From positions 1-32,373 of the forward strand of contig CABHNZ010000036.1 in assembly GCA_902167985.1 (NCBI GenBank): DNA of 32,373 nucleotides, in the 5' to 3' direction. The notes under the pieces are model-generated. The model was not told the DNA's origin. It searched no databases and saw nothing but the letters and a program-made list of their open reading frames with translations. Source of the stretch: Shinella sp. UYSO24 (GTDB lineage: Bacteria > Pseudomonadota > Alphaproteobacteria > Rhizobiales > Rhizobiaceae). A program made the translations under genes and the position numbers. This document shows positions 7,903 through 15,660 of this stretch, one piece after another (the stretch's first letter is position 1; every line of letters starts with the position of its first letter).

Positions 7903-8065
7903 AGATAGCTACCAGCTAGCTAATGGTAGCATCATAGCCATGGCTATTAATAGGTATCTACATGATACTGGTAGCTACTAGCTATCTATAGGATAGCTAT
8001 CAGTTGGGATGTGGGATGTTTCGACAAGGCTACTATCTGGTAGCTTTTGCTACCAGATAGTAGCC
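7903..8065. repeat. Centromere-like (parS) repeat region
   Basis: Directly upstream of parA there are many copies of TAGCTA, GGTAGC and GATAGCTA in both orientations. Examples are GATAGCTACC near 7904, the perfect palindrome ATAGCCATGGCTAT near 7935, and TAGCTACTAGCTATC near 7970. The block ends in the perfect hairpin at 8028-8065. The local base composition is AT-richer than the neighbours. Such arrays beside short ParA operons are usually the centromere and the promoter operator. Confidence 0.7.
8028..8065. repeat. Perfect 17-bp hairpin at the edge of the centromere
   Basis: GGCTACTATCTGGTAGC (8028-8044) and its exact reverse complement (8049-8065) are separated by TTTT. There is no T-run after either arm, so a terminator is unlikely. 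The arms carry the same GGTAGC unit as the centromere repeats. Confidence 0.8.
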
Positions 8066-8662
8066 TCACGACGCATGCAACCTGAATGAGCGTGCCGAGC
8101 CATCTCCCGGCCTGAGTTCGCTCGAGTAACAGATTGATTTCGAACTGGGCGCTGGCCTGAATTGGCCTAGATCCTGCGCTTGCTGGCCGTCGTGCGTGAC
8201 AAGGGATTACAAAACATCGCCTGATGCGCCGCCAAGTCGACGGAACCGCTCCCGGCCGGCCCTACGGTCCCTTTTGAGAGAGCGTACCGGCCGAGAGCTA
8301 CCTACACTGAATGCAGGTGGCGCGCGGGGCAGGAGCGGCGAGAGACATGCTCCCGCGCTTCAACCTATAGTCCGCGCCACCTTCTGAAAGACTATATTTT
8401 CTTATCCAAGCGGATCGGAGAGAAGGGGGGCCGCTGTCGTGGTCGGTAGTGCCGAAGAGCTGAAGGACGCCTGCAAAAAACTCATTGAGGAAAACGATGA
8501 TTGGCGTGTGGAGCAGGCTAGAGGAACAGAATTTTGAAGGGACGAAGTGCCGAAGGCATTTACATGAGCTGGGCAACATATACCTAACAATGTTGTGAAG
8601 ATTTTAATGAGAACACACGCTCGTTTTCTCGGTTTGGCTGTAAAAGATCGGAGACGCACTAA
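8066..8662. other. Non-coding stretch with a possible short gene end
   Basis: No convincing complete gene is seen. A short plus-strand reading from GTG 8439 to TGA 8537 gives 32 residues including AEELKDACKKLIEENDDWRV. It looks protein-like and may be the end of a decayed regulator gene. The rest shows no recognisable element. Confidence 0.3.
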
Positions 8663-9169
8663 ATGACCTCATCTTTACGCGCAGATATTGCCGACCCTTC
8701 GCTCAACATGGGCTTTTTCAGTTGGAATGTGCAGGATAATCTACTTTTCGGAGATGATGTTTTTGGCGAAATTTATGGCTTTTCAAACGAAGAACTCGCG
8801 ACAGGCCTTGCTGTCGAGGCCATTCTTGATCGGATAGCGATCGAGGATCGTGGGCGAATAGCAGAAAGAGTGCATCACGGTATCGTTTCGGGCACAGCTG
8901 GCACGTTGCAGTATTCTGTCCTTGGTCCTAATGGAACGAGAATTCAGGTCGTGTCCTTCGGACGTTGTCTCAGGGATGTAGACGGTATCCCCTCGCTTTA
9001 CACGGGTACCGTAATGATGGCGTCGCATGCCGCCCTGGCGGTTGCGATTAGCCCGATGGAAGTCCATTGCCAGGCTGCCTTATCCATCGCGCAGAAAGAG
9101 GGTCGAGAGTTGACCGCACGCTATTTGTCGTCCGCACTTCGCTCGTTAGGCCTTACAGAATTAGCCTGA
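8663..9169 (+). CDS. PAS-domain sensor protein
   Basis: This 168-residue protein begins 8 bp after a GGAGA ribosome site. Residues 15-118 have the PAS_3 pattern: MGFFSWNVQDNLLFGDDVFGEIYGF, then a helix (LDRIAIEDRGRIAERVHHGI), YSVLGPNGTRIQVVSFGRCL and a final strand GIPSLYTGTVMMA. A helical C-terminus (120-168) follows. There is no histidine kinase, GGDEF or DNA-binding domain, so it would work as a stand-alone sensor or through a partner. The gene ends about 70 bp before the IS66 element, which may have separated it from one. Confidence 0.65.
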   Translation: MTSSLRADIADPSLNMGFFSWNVQDNLLFGDDVFGEIYGFSNEELATGLAVEAILDRIAIEDRGRIAERVHHGIVSGTAGTLQYSVLGPNGTRIQVVSFGRCLRDVDGIPSLYTGTVMMASHAALAVAISPMEVHCQAALSIAQKEGRELTARYLSSALRSLGLTELA

Positions 9170-9240
9170 ACCGTATCCGTTGCGAACACCCCACACGGAT
9201 TTTGCTTGACGCTTGACGAGACGCCTCTGGGGGATCTGTC

Positions 9241-9846
9241 CTACGAGATGTCGTTTGCAGGAGCGCCGGGATTGAAGCGCATTGGTTTGCAGTGCGCGTA
9301 GATGGTTTCGACAGCGGTTGGGATGGCGAGCCATGCGTCTTTAAGGAGGGCCTCTGGCGGCCTCGGGTACACTGCTGAGACCATTTCGAGCAGATCGGGC
9401 TCCGTGGCTTGCATCAATATGGCCATGATGGGTTCGCCGGTCTGTTTCTCGGCCATGAGGGGCGCCCAGGCTGCCAGGTTCAGTTTGATGGCGCCATAGA
9501 ACCCATCGGCCCAATCCCCAGGCAGGACTTCCTCATCATCCGTGCGCATGAGCATCGGAGCATATCGGCCGGGCGCCGTCAGTTGGTGAGCGATGAGGTT
9601 GTAGTGATCGACGATCGTTTCGATCACGGCGTAGGTCTTGTTTCCAACGAACGCCTTCTCCTCGTGCTTCCCAATGACATGGAACATCCAGTCATTGGGA
9701 AGCAGGAAGACCGGACCCGCGGCCAACCCCGTCAGGAACCCATTGAGCGTTGACACGCCCCGGCATGGTGGCGCCGGCTCTGCTTTGTCGAACCACGTCT
9801 CCAACTGATCAAGCGTTAGAAGCTTTGCACGCTTGGGAGCCTTCAC
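9241..9846 (-). CDS. UPF0149/YecA-like protein, IS66 passenger
   Basis: This 201-residue protein starts at GTG 9846 and overlaps the tnpC stop by four bases (GTGA). Its core, VSTLNGFLTGLAAGPVFLLP followed by DWADGFYGAI and PIMAILMQAT, matches the UPF0149 family, whose members adopt an all-helical fold. The C-terminal SEC-C zinc motif seen in E. coli YecA is absent. The coupling to tnpC shows it is part of the insertion sequence and not a host gene. This arrangement recurs in rhizobial IS66 elements, in my recollection. Its function in transposition is unknown. Confidence 0.7.
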   Translation of the reverse strand: MKAPKRAKLLTLDQLETWFDKAEPAPPCRGVSTLNGFLTGLAAGPVFLLPNDWMFHVIGKHEEKAFVGNKTYAVIETIVDHYNLIAHQLTAPGRYAPMLMRTDDEEVLPGDWADGFYGAIKLNLAAWAPLMAEKQTGEPIMAILMQATEPDLLEMVSAVYPRPPEALLKDAWLAIPTAVETIYAHCKPMRFNPGAPANDIS

Positions 9847-11414
9847 GCTGCTACCGCCATGTTCATATCCGCATGTTCCTGTTTCCAATGCCAAGGCAGG
9901 CAACGCCAAAGCGAGGTCGACTTTATCTCCCCGGACACGATGCGTTCAAGAACGTCATTGAGCCAGGTATAGGGATCGAGCCCGTTCAATTTGGCCGTGG
10001 TCAGCAAAGAACCTAATATGGCCCAGGTCTCGGCACCGCCATCACTGCCGGCGAACAGGCTGTTGACGCGCCCGAGTGCGACGCTGCGCATATTGCGCTC
10101 GACGGTGTTGGAATCGACCTCAAGTCTTCCATCCTCAAGGAAGAGGGTCAGGCCAGCCCAATGGCCCAGCGTGTATTTGATGGCAGAGGCGACTGGGTCC
10201 TTGGCGGATATATCTTTGAGCGCGTCCATCAGCAGCATTTTCAGATCAGCCATCAAGACCTTGCTCTTTGCTTGCCGGACACCGAGCCGATGTTCGGCGC
10301 TCGTTGAGCGGATTGAGGCCTCGATCGCATAGACCTCAGCCAGGCGTTCGATCACCACCTTGGCCAGCTCGGATTTGTACTTCTTGAAGACATCGACAAA
10401 CTTGCGACGCGCATGGGCCAGGCAGTAGGCAAGCGCAATGCTGCCCGCCCGGCGATCCGGTCGGGTCAGGCTCTTGTAGGCCTTGTACGCATCAACCTGC
10501 AAAATCCCGCTATAGCGGACCAACTGCGACTGGATCTCCGTCTTTCCCCGACCTTGCGCAAAGACATAGGCGACAGCCGGATAGGCTGGTCCATTCCAGG
10601 GCCGATCATCCACGGCGTGGGCCCAGAACTGGCAAATCTTGGTTCGTGTTCGGTCTCGCTTGAGGACCGGCATTCGGGTTTCATCGACAAAGACCCGAGA
10701 ATGACTATGGATATAGGCCAATAGCTTGTCGTAAAGCGATTTCAGCCACCAGGCGGAGCGTTTCACCCAACCGCAAAGCGTTGACGTATCGAGCCGGACA
10801 CCCTGACCCTTCAACATCTGAACTTGACGGTTGAGCGGCAGATACCAAGCATATCGCCATACCACGACATTGCTGATCATGGACGTCGTGGCCAGCCCTC
10901 CGTCGAACAGCCGAGACTTCGCCTTCGCTTGAACAATGCCAGTCTGGCAGGCCCGGCAGGCATATTTCGGGCGCACGGTGCGCAGGACATAAAGGGTTGC
11001 CGGCCGCGACGCCAGGACCTCGCTCTGGTCTTCTCCGATACGATGGAGCTTTCCCTGGCAGCAGGCACATTCCAACGATGAGGGCTCGATGACCTCGACA
11101 ACCCGTTCAAGATGCTCCGGCAGAGCGCCGATGTTGCGACGAGGCTGAGAACGGCAGCTTGCCGGGCGCGGCATTTTCGGGAGGCCGGCACCGTCGCTTT
11201 CCGAAGCCACCTCAGGCTCAACGGCCACGTCGCCCAGATCGAGACGGATCTGCCCTTCGACCATATGGGCCAACTGTTCGGATCGTTGGCCAAAGGGCTT
11301 TGCATGGGCCGACTTCAACAGCACCTTGAGACGCTCGATTTCAGCGTCTCTTTCCAGGATCATGCCGACCAGAATGTCAGGATCCCGCGGCAGATGTTGG
11401 CCACGATCGAGCAT
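9843..11414 (-). CDS. tnpC: IS66-family transposase TnpC
   Basis: This intact protein has 523 residues. An N-terminal coiled coil (ILERDAEIERLKVLLK) precedes a zinc-finger-like segment (CACCQGKL with KYACRACQTG). The DDE core follows: VFVDETRMPVL, then ILQVDAYKAYK and the Glu in VDSNTVERNMRSVALG. The C-terminus has the usual GSLLTTAKLNGLDPYTWL motif. The length is normal for the family. This is the transposition enzyme. It depends on TnpA and TnpB in studied members, and both are broken here, so movement in cis is doubtful if the sequence is right. Confidence 0.93.
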   Translation of the reverse strand: MLDRGQHLPRDPDILVGMILERDAEIERLKVLLKSAHAKPFGQRSEQLAHMVEGQIRLDLGDVAVEPEVASESDGAGLPKMPRPASCRSQPRRNIGALPEHLERVVEVIEPSSLECACCQGKLHRIGEDQSEVLASRPATLYVLRTVRPKYACRACQTGIVQAKAKSRLFDGGLATTSMISNVVVWRYAWYLPLNRQVQMLKGQGVRLDTSTLCGWVKRSAWWLKSLYDKLLAYIHSHSRVFVDETRMPVLKRDRTRTKICQFWAHAVDDRPWNGPAYPAVAYVFAQGRGKTEIQSQLVRYSGILQVDAYKAYKSLTRPDRRAGSIALAYCLAHARRKFVDVFKKYKSELAKVVIERLAEVYAIEASIRSTSAEHRLGVRQAKSKVLMADLKMLLMDALKDISAKDPVASAIKYTLGHWAGLTLFLEDGRLEVDSNTVERNMRSVALGRVNSLFAGSDGGAETWAILGSLLTTAKLNGLDPYTWLNDVLERIVSGEIKSTSLWRCLPWHWKQEHADMNMAVAA

Positions 11415-11463
11415 GCCAAAATCTAGCAGATCGGCACGGAATTGTCGATCGATTCCAATGGGA

Positions 11464-11817
11464 TCACGCTATTTTTGCAGGCCGTTTGACCGGCTTCTTC
11501 TCCACCCGTGTCCAGTCCAGGCCATCAAGCAAAAGCGCCAATTCGCTGGCGCTGAGACGAACCGCTCCATCGTGAACAGCCGGCCAGGTGAAACGCCGAT
11601 CCTCCAAAACCTTGGTCAACAGCACCATGCCGCTGCCATCCCAGACAACCATCTTCAGACGATCGTTCCGCTTGCTGCGGAAGACATAGATGTCGCCTGA
11701 GTATGGGTTGGCGCCGAGCGCAGTCGATACCAGCGCCGCCAGCCCATTGATGCCCTTCCTGAAGTCCACCGGTTTTCAAGCAATCATGATCCGCAAATCC
11801 GATCCAAGTGAGATCAC
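11464..11817 (-). pseudogene. tnpB: IS66 accessory protein TnpB, in-frame stop
   Basis: From GTG 11817 the reading is VISLGSDLRIMIA, then TGA, then KPVDFRKGINGLAALV and onward to KKPVKRP at the C-terminus. The family has Cys (TGC) where TGA stands, so one base change creates the stop. Translation could restart at GTG 11769, giving 101 residues (DFRKGINGL onward) that still contain the conserved core YSGDIYVFRSKR and RFTWPAVHDGAVRLSA. The gene overlaps the end of tnpA. Confidence 0.8.
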
Positions 11818-12279
11818 GCCGAGGCCCTGAGCGCTTTGAACACCATGCACAGTGCCTGCTCATCGATGCCACCCTCGATCACGGCACAGGCACCGTCGAT
11901 TTCGACACGGATCGTCAGCGCCGTCACCGCGGCCGGGCCGCCCAAGCCTTCATCGGCTCTGACCACCGGCACAAAGCGCATCTCCTCGTCATGCGATATG
12001 TGCTCTCGCGCGCAGCGCCGCCAATAGTGCAGCAGCCCCTGGCTCACGCCATATTGGCGCGCAACGGCAGAGATATTTGCTCCAGGCACAAAGCTGGCCG
12101 CCGTGATTTCCGCCTTCTCATCAGCGCTCCAACGCGCCGGCGCTCTTTACCAAGCAAAACCTCGACACGGCGAGCGTCCGCCTGTCATCGACAACTTCGC
12201 TCGTGGCATAGTGCTGATGACTGTCATCAGCACTATGCGATGACGCCTTCTCGTCGACATCGACTGGTCCCAAATCCAT
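11814..12279 (-). pseudogene. tnpA: IS66 accessory protein TnpA, frameshifted
   Basis: The ATG at 12279 opens MDLGPVDVDEKASSH and continues to EVVDDRR. The frame then breaks near 12175 and resumes as RRVEVLLGKERRR. It breaks again near 12135, and WSADEKAEITAASFVPGANI leads into a helix-turn-helix (ISAVARQYGVSQGLLHYWRR). The stop is at 11814. This is the usual IS66 Orf1 DNA-binding protein of about 155 residues. Single missing bases explain both breaks. Only the 91-residue C-terminal part is open as written. Confidence 0.75.
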
Positions 12280-12301
12280 AGTTCCGTCTCCCACAATCAC
12301 G

Positions 12302-12664
12302 TCAGAGCCGAATTATGCGCGAGCCGAAACCATCTGAAAACGTGGGGCGCTCGCGACGGTTACCCTGAACCTCGACGAGCTTGGCCAGGATGCGAGCAAC
12401 GCGTGCGGCCTTGATTGCCGAATGCGGATCGCCACTCCGACGTTGGCGAGCGATTTGCCTCAAAAGGGATGACAGCGCCGAAGTTTCTTCCACATCAACT
12501 CTCCGCGTTCCTATGATCCCCATCACTTCATCGACGCGCAATCCAGCGAAACTATGATTGGGCTCTAAATTAGGGCGATGGCGGCTGAATGAAACGGTGA
12601 CGTAAATAATCGCGCCGATTGCAGTCGCCATGATCAGCGCGTTACTAATGTCCGCACCATTCAT
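12302..12664 (-). CDS. Unknown membrane-anchored protein
   Basis: This 120-residue protein has one N-terminal membrane helix (about residues 6-26: ISNALIMATAIGAIIYVTVS). A soluble part with two helices follows (EETSALSSLLRQIARQ and HSAIKAARVARILAKLVEVQ). It is not recognised. The gene ends beside the IS66 element. Its last residues (FGSRIIRL) may have been altered by the insertion. Confidence 0.45.
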   Translation of the reverse strand: MNGADISNALIMATAIGAIIYVTVSFSRHRPNLEPNHSFAGLRVDEVMGIIGTRRVDVEETSALSSLLRQIARQRRSGDPHSAIKAARVARILAKLVEVQGNRRERPTFSDGFGSRIIRL

Positions 12665-12677
12665 TATTGGATCATAT

Positions 12678-12902
12678 TCACGATGATCTGCGTCGGCTAC
12701 AGCGCATTTTCAGAGCGAGGTCGAAAAGACGCAGAGAGCGGTGAGCCAGGAACGGCGCAGGTAGGTTATTGCTTCTGGCAACAAGGACTTTTGCCAGCAT
12801 CTGTCGCTTTGATGCGACAAGCTGTTCCAGATTGATATCCGTATTAAAGGCCACACGCCGGGCCTCGTTCTCGAGCATGTTCATAATCTCCTTCAGCCTC
12901 AT
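12678..12902 (-). CDS. Small unknown protein
   Basis: There are 74 residues from ATG 12902, ending 13 bp before the start of the membrane-anchored protein, so the two are probably co-transcribed. It is helical and basic, with NLEQLVASKRQMLAKVLVA in the middle and an Arg-rich end. It is not recognised and could be a chance reading. Confidence 0.35.
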   Translation of the reverse strand: MRLKEIMNMLENEARRVAFNTDINLEQLVASKRQMLAKVLVARSNNLPAPFLAHRSLRLFDLALKMRCSRRRSS

Positions 12903-13158
12903 GCCGGGGAGGGGCCGGTTTAGCAACGAAGTTGGTGTGATTGAAAGTCACGTTTTGACGGCAGCGCCAGTTTCGTTAATAAATCAAGAAAATAATTCGA
13001 ATAATTTTCTCATTCCGTCGAGATGCGGTTGCGGAAGCGCTTGTCACCATGACGTAGAGGTGCCTCTTTCCTGGGGCGCATAGACGCTGGATTGAATGAA
13101 ACAGTCTGATTTTAGATCACGTACGGCAAGCTAGTTCGAGGCTCAAACGGTTATAAGG
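12903..13158. other. Intergenic region without recognised gene
   Basis: The region is AT-rich around 12970-13010, possibly a promoter for the small leftward genes. I see no gene in it. Confidence 0.3.
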
Positions 13159-13410
13159 TTATAAGGCGACTTCACCGAACTGCACGCCAAGTTCTCCTAG
13201 TTTTCGCCAGCGAACGGTACAAGTTTGTCGGGCGCCGTCTTAAAAGAGAAGCAGGAACTCATCCGGAATCCCATGGTGGTCTCCAAAACGATCTTTGCGC
13301 CGCCAGCCGAGATGTTCCTCCATGCAGTTGCGTGTGGCCGAACCGCCGCCATACACAATTTTTGCACCTTTCAGCGTCCGTGTTCGCGGCGTGCTGCGCT
13401 GCTCGTTCAT
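13159..13410 (-). pseudogene. Degraded PilZ-domain gene
   Basis: From ATG 13410 the reading MNEQRSTPRTRTLKGAKIVY is a PilZ N-terminus with the RxxxR c-di-GMP motif. The D/NxSxxG motif appears only in another frame, as NISAGGAKIVLETTM (near 13290-13335). The first frame then gives GIPDEFLLLF, a TAA, and in the same frame DGARQTC, TVRWRKL and ELGVQFG to the TAA at 13159. At least two frame changes and one nonsense codon are needed, more than elsewhere on this molecule, so true decay is likely. An intact PilZ gene is at 26596-26880. Confidence 0.65.
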
Positions 13411-13645
13411 AGGAAGTCCTTGCCCATCAATGTTTCCATCCGCCGACTGGCTGGTCTTGAAATGCCCCTATTGGAAGTTCATCATCGTTTTCCTATGTAA
13501 AGCCCATCACGGCAAGTACGCCGGACGGCGCGTTGGACATTCGCGTATCGCTTCCCGCTTTGACGTCCGGCCCGGGGAAGCATTCCTATCCAGACTAGGC
13601 ACTGACTTGGCCCACCCTTAACGGGTGGGTTTCTTTTGCGTCTCT
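13411..13645. other. Intergenic region ending in a terminator
   Basis: No gene is seen. GCCGGACG near 13519 and CGTCCGGC near 13564 can pair. The stretch then runs into the plus-strand terminator at 13611-13637, which would suit a small RNA. Confidence 0.35.
13611..13637 (+). terminator. Rho-independent terminator without an obvious gene
   Basis: CCCACCC (13611-13617) and GGGTGGG (13623-13629) pair with a 5-base loop and are followed by TTTCTTTT. No plus-strand gene precedes it. Confidence 0.8.
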
Positions 13646-13843
13646 TTAAAGCGCAGAAAAGTCTTCTGACACCGCTCGCATCCAGCATTTCGATCGAGGC
13701 ATGAGTGGGTTTGGCACGCAGCAGCCGGGCCGCCGTTCCATCACATCGACATCGGCCTGGTCGGTGAAGACAACGGTCAGTTTTCCGCCGTTGGATTCCA
13801 CCCGGATTTCCGACTGTTTACCCTCAGCATGATTGTCGTTCAT
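13646..13843 (-). CDS. Small unknown protein, coupled to the upstream gene
   Basis: This 65-residue protein starts at ATG 13843 and overlaps the previous stop (TAATGA context). Residues 10-35 (SEIRVESNGGKLTVVFTDQA) look like a real beta-rich segment. The Arg/Cys-rich remainder may be out of frame after a lost base. It is not recognised. Confidence 0.4.
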   Translation of the reverse strand: MNDNHAEGKQSEIRVESNGGKLTVVFTDQADVDVMERRPGCCVPNPLMPRSKCWMRAVSEDFSAL

Positions 13844-14328
13844 TAATCGCCCCGCTTATGAGTGAACAAGGTCGAGAGCATATCGCGCATCAGATCTCTG
13901 GAGATCTCTCCGCTCTTCAACTTCGACACGATCTCCCGCAACGATTTTCCAGACGACAAGATATGCGGATCTTCACGTGTGGCCATATGTCCGGGGAACT
14001 CGATGGCGTCGATGGCAGGATCCTTCTTAAATATGCCGGCAATCGTCTTGTCGATGTGTCTGACATAGTTTCGGGAAAAGTCGCGCGATACGTGAACGAT
14101 CCCGTGGTGTGTATGGACGGTGAAGTCAGGTAGTTCTGTTAACAGATCGAGTATGGTGGCCAACGCTTCCCGTGTGCCTGGGCTGATATCTGCGGCTCCA
14201 CTGCCTGTCATCATCAGCTGCCACGGTCTGCCGCGATCGCTTCCTGCTACCATATATCGCCTCAGGGCTGTGGCCTTGACCGTCCTTTCATCGCTTGTCC
14301 ATTTCAGAAGCCTAGCTGGCGTAGGCAA
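13843..14328 (-). CDS. Unknown protein, paralogue of 19126-19590
   Basis: This protein has 161 residues from TTG 14328. It shares with the protein at 19126-19590 the order PWQL, an ILDL segment, T-x-HG, VS-x-DF, an I-x2-IF-like segment, I-x-FP, HMAT, then PH-x-L-x2-GK and a final Glu-rich helix (GEISRDLMRDML). The two are clearly homologous over their length. No known domain is recognised. Both lie in leftward clusters flanking the ECF-sigma operon. A role linked to plasmid transfer or to that operon is possible but unproven. Confidence 0.6.
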   Translation of the reverse strand: MPTPARLLKWTSDERTVKATALRRYMVAGSDRGRPWQLMMTGSGAADISPGTREALATILDLLTELPDFTVHTHHGIVHVSRDFSRNYVRHIDKTIAGIFKKDPAIDAIEFPGHMATREDPHILSSGKSLREIVSKLKSGEISRDLMRDMLSTLFTHKRGD

Positions 14329-14435
14329 GGGCGCGGCCAGTAGACGGATAATTTGCCGCGCCCCGACATTCCACTTCTGTTTGGTGGAGTGGACGATTTC
14401 CCGCGAAAAATATTACCCAGTGCAACCTGCCTGAG

Positions 14436-15658
14436 TTATACGACGAGCCCCTTCATCGGTTGCAGTGCTTCAGATCCGGGAAAGACAACATTACCGAGCA
14501 GGCCTGCGTTGGCACCGAGCAGATCTACCGCAATACCCTTGAGCACGGAACGGACGTCCGTTGTTGCCGCAAGGTCTCGTCCATCTTGCAACTGTGCTTC
14601 CTTCAGGCCCGGCCAATCGGTGATGACACGTCCGCCGCGGATCGCGCCACCGGCCAGAAACGCCGTCGTGCCTGTCCCGTGGTCGGTCCCTTCCGTCCCG
14701 TTGACCCGCGCCGTCCGACCGAACTCCGTCGCCACGAAGATGGCTGTGTCCTTCCACACAGGACCAAGCTCCTGTTCGAATGCGGCAAGAGCGCTATCCA
14801 GGCCCCCGAGCAGCTTCGCTAACCGATCGACTTCGTTGGCGTGCGTATCCCAGCCTTCGAATGCCAGCGCCGCGATGCGCGGCCCTTCCTCATGTGCGAT
14901 CAGCCGGGCAGCACCTCTTGCCATCTGCTCCATGCCGCTTGGATCGCCCGGACCGCCCCGCGCTTGATATCGACACCGGATGCGATCTTGCCGGTCTCGA
15001 TGCCTTCCTGCAGAAGCCCTGCGAGCATGGGATCTGTCTGTCCATAGAGATCGGCGAGCCTGGGAGCGAGATCGCCATCGGCTGGTTTGAGGACGGAGGG
15101 CGCCCAACCGAGGAGCGGCGCCTTTCCTCGGATGACGAGCGGCGCGTTAGCCCCGACCGACAGTCCCCGCACCCGCTTCGACGCTCCTGGGGCAACGGTG
15201 TCCCCTGCCGGCAACCCTTCCAGCAGCCGGTTGAGCCATCCGGTCTCAACGTGGCCGGGTGTCGGAAAGCCGGATTCGAGAACATCCTGCCCATCGAAAT
15301 GGGAGCGATCGCGATAGGCCGTCGCGCTCGCATGAACGACCGCCGCCTGCCCTGCTCGATAGAGGCGCTGAAAGTTTGGCATTGACGGATGCAGGGCAAA
15401 GAAGCCATCCAGCGGTAGCGCGGGATGATCGCCATCCGTGCGCATGGCGATTTCCTGTCGCAGCCTTTTGTAGTCGGGATCGCCGATCGGCGGGACGGCG
15501 GTCAGACCATCAAGGGCGCCCCGCAGGATGATGGTGACGAAGCGGGGATCGCGGTTGCCGGCGGCGCGAACAAACCTAGGCATGAAGGCCCAGGCGAACA
15601 ACATGCCGGAAGCACCGAGCACGGTGCGGCGCGTGGGAGAGAGGTGTTCACACAGCAT
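14436..15658 (-). CDS. DUF1501 protein with TAT signal, one frameshift
   Basis: The gene starts at ATG 15658, two bases from the DUF1800 stop. Residues 9-30 form a twin-arginine signal (TRRTVLGASGMLFAWAFMP) ending in VRAAG, so the folded protein is exported. The body has RFVTIILRGALDGLTAVPPI and DRSHFDGQDVLESG, both typical of DUF1501. It is distantly related to alkaline-phosphatase/sulfatase folds. The frame breaks near 14960 at a G-run and continues GGPGDPSGMEQMARGA, GWDTHANEVDRLA and FVATEFGRTARVNGTEGTDH to TAA 14436. One added G restores about 407 residues. It pairs with DUF1800, as is usual in bacteria. The reaction is unknown. Confidence 0.8.
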
Positions 15659-15660
15659 GA

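Larger units (their letters stand above)
9241..12281 (-). mobile_element. IS66-family insertion sequence
   Basis: The order is tnpA, tnpB, tnpC and an UPF0149 passenger, all read leftward and closely spaced or overlapping. I could not fix the terminal inverted repeats or target duplication, so the limits given are those of the genes. tnpA and tnpB are damaged while tnpC and the passenger read through. Confidence 0.8.

Noticed and set aside
7903..8065. CRISPR-like short repeats
   Set aside because: Units are short, irregular and in both orientations, with no uniform spacers and no cas genes. The position upstream of parA fits a centromere.
8196..8387. 63-residue plus-strand reading
   Set aside because: It is Arg/Pro-rich without family-like sequence, has no ribosome site, and looks like chance reading in GC-rich DNA.
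13225..13500. 91-residue plus-strand reading
   Set aside because: It is antisense to the PilZ remnant, whose motifs are recognisable on the minus strand.
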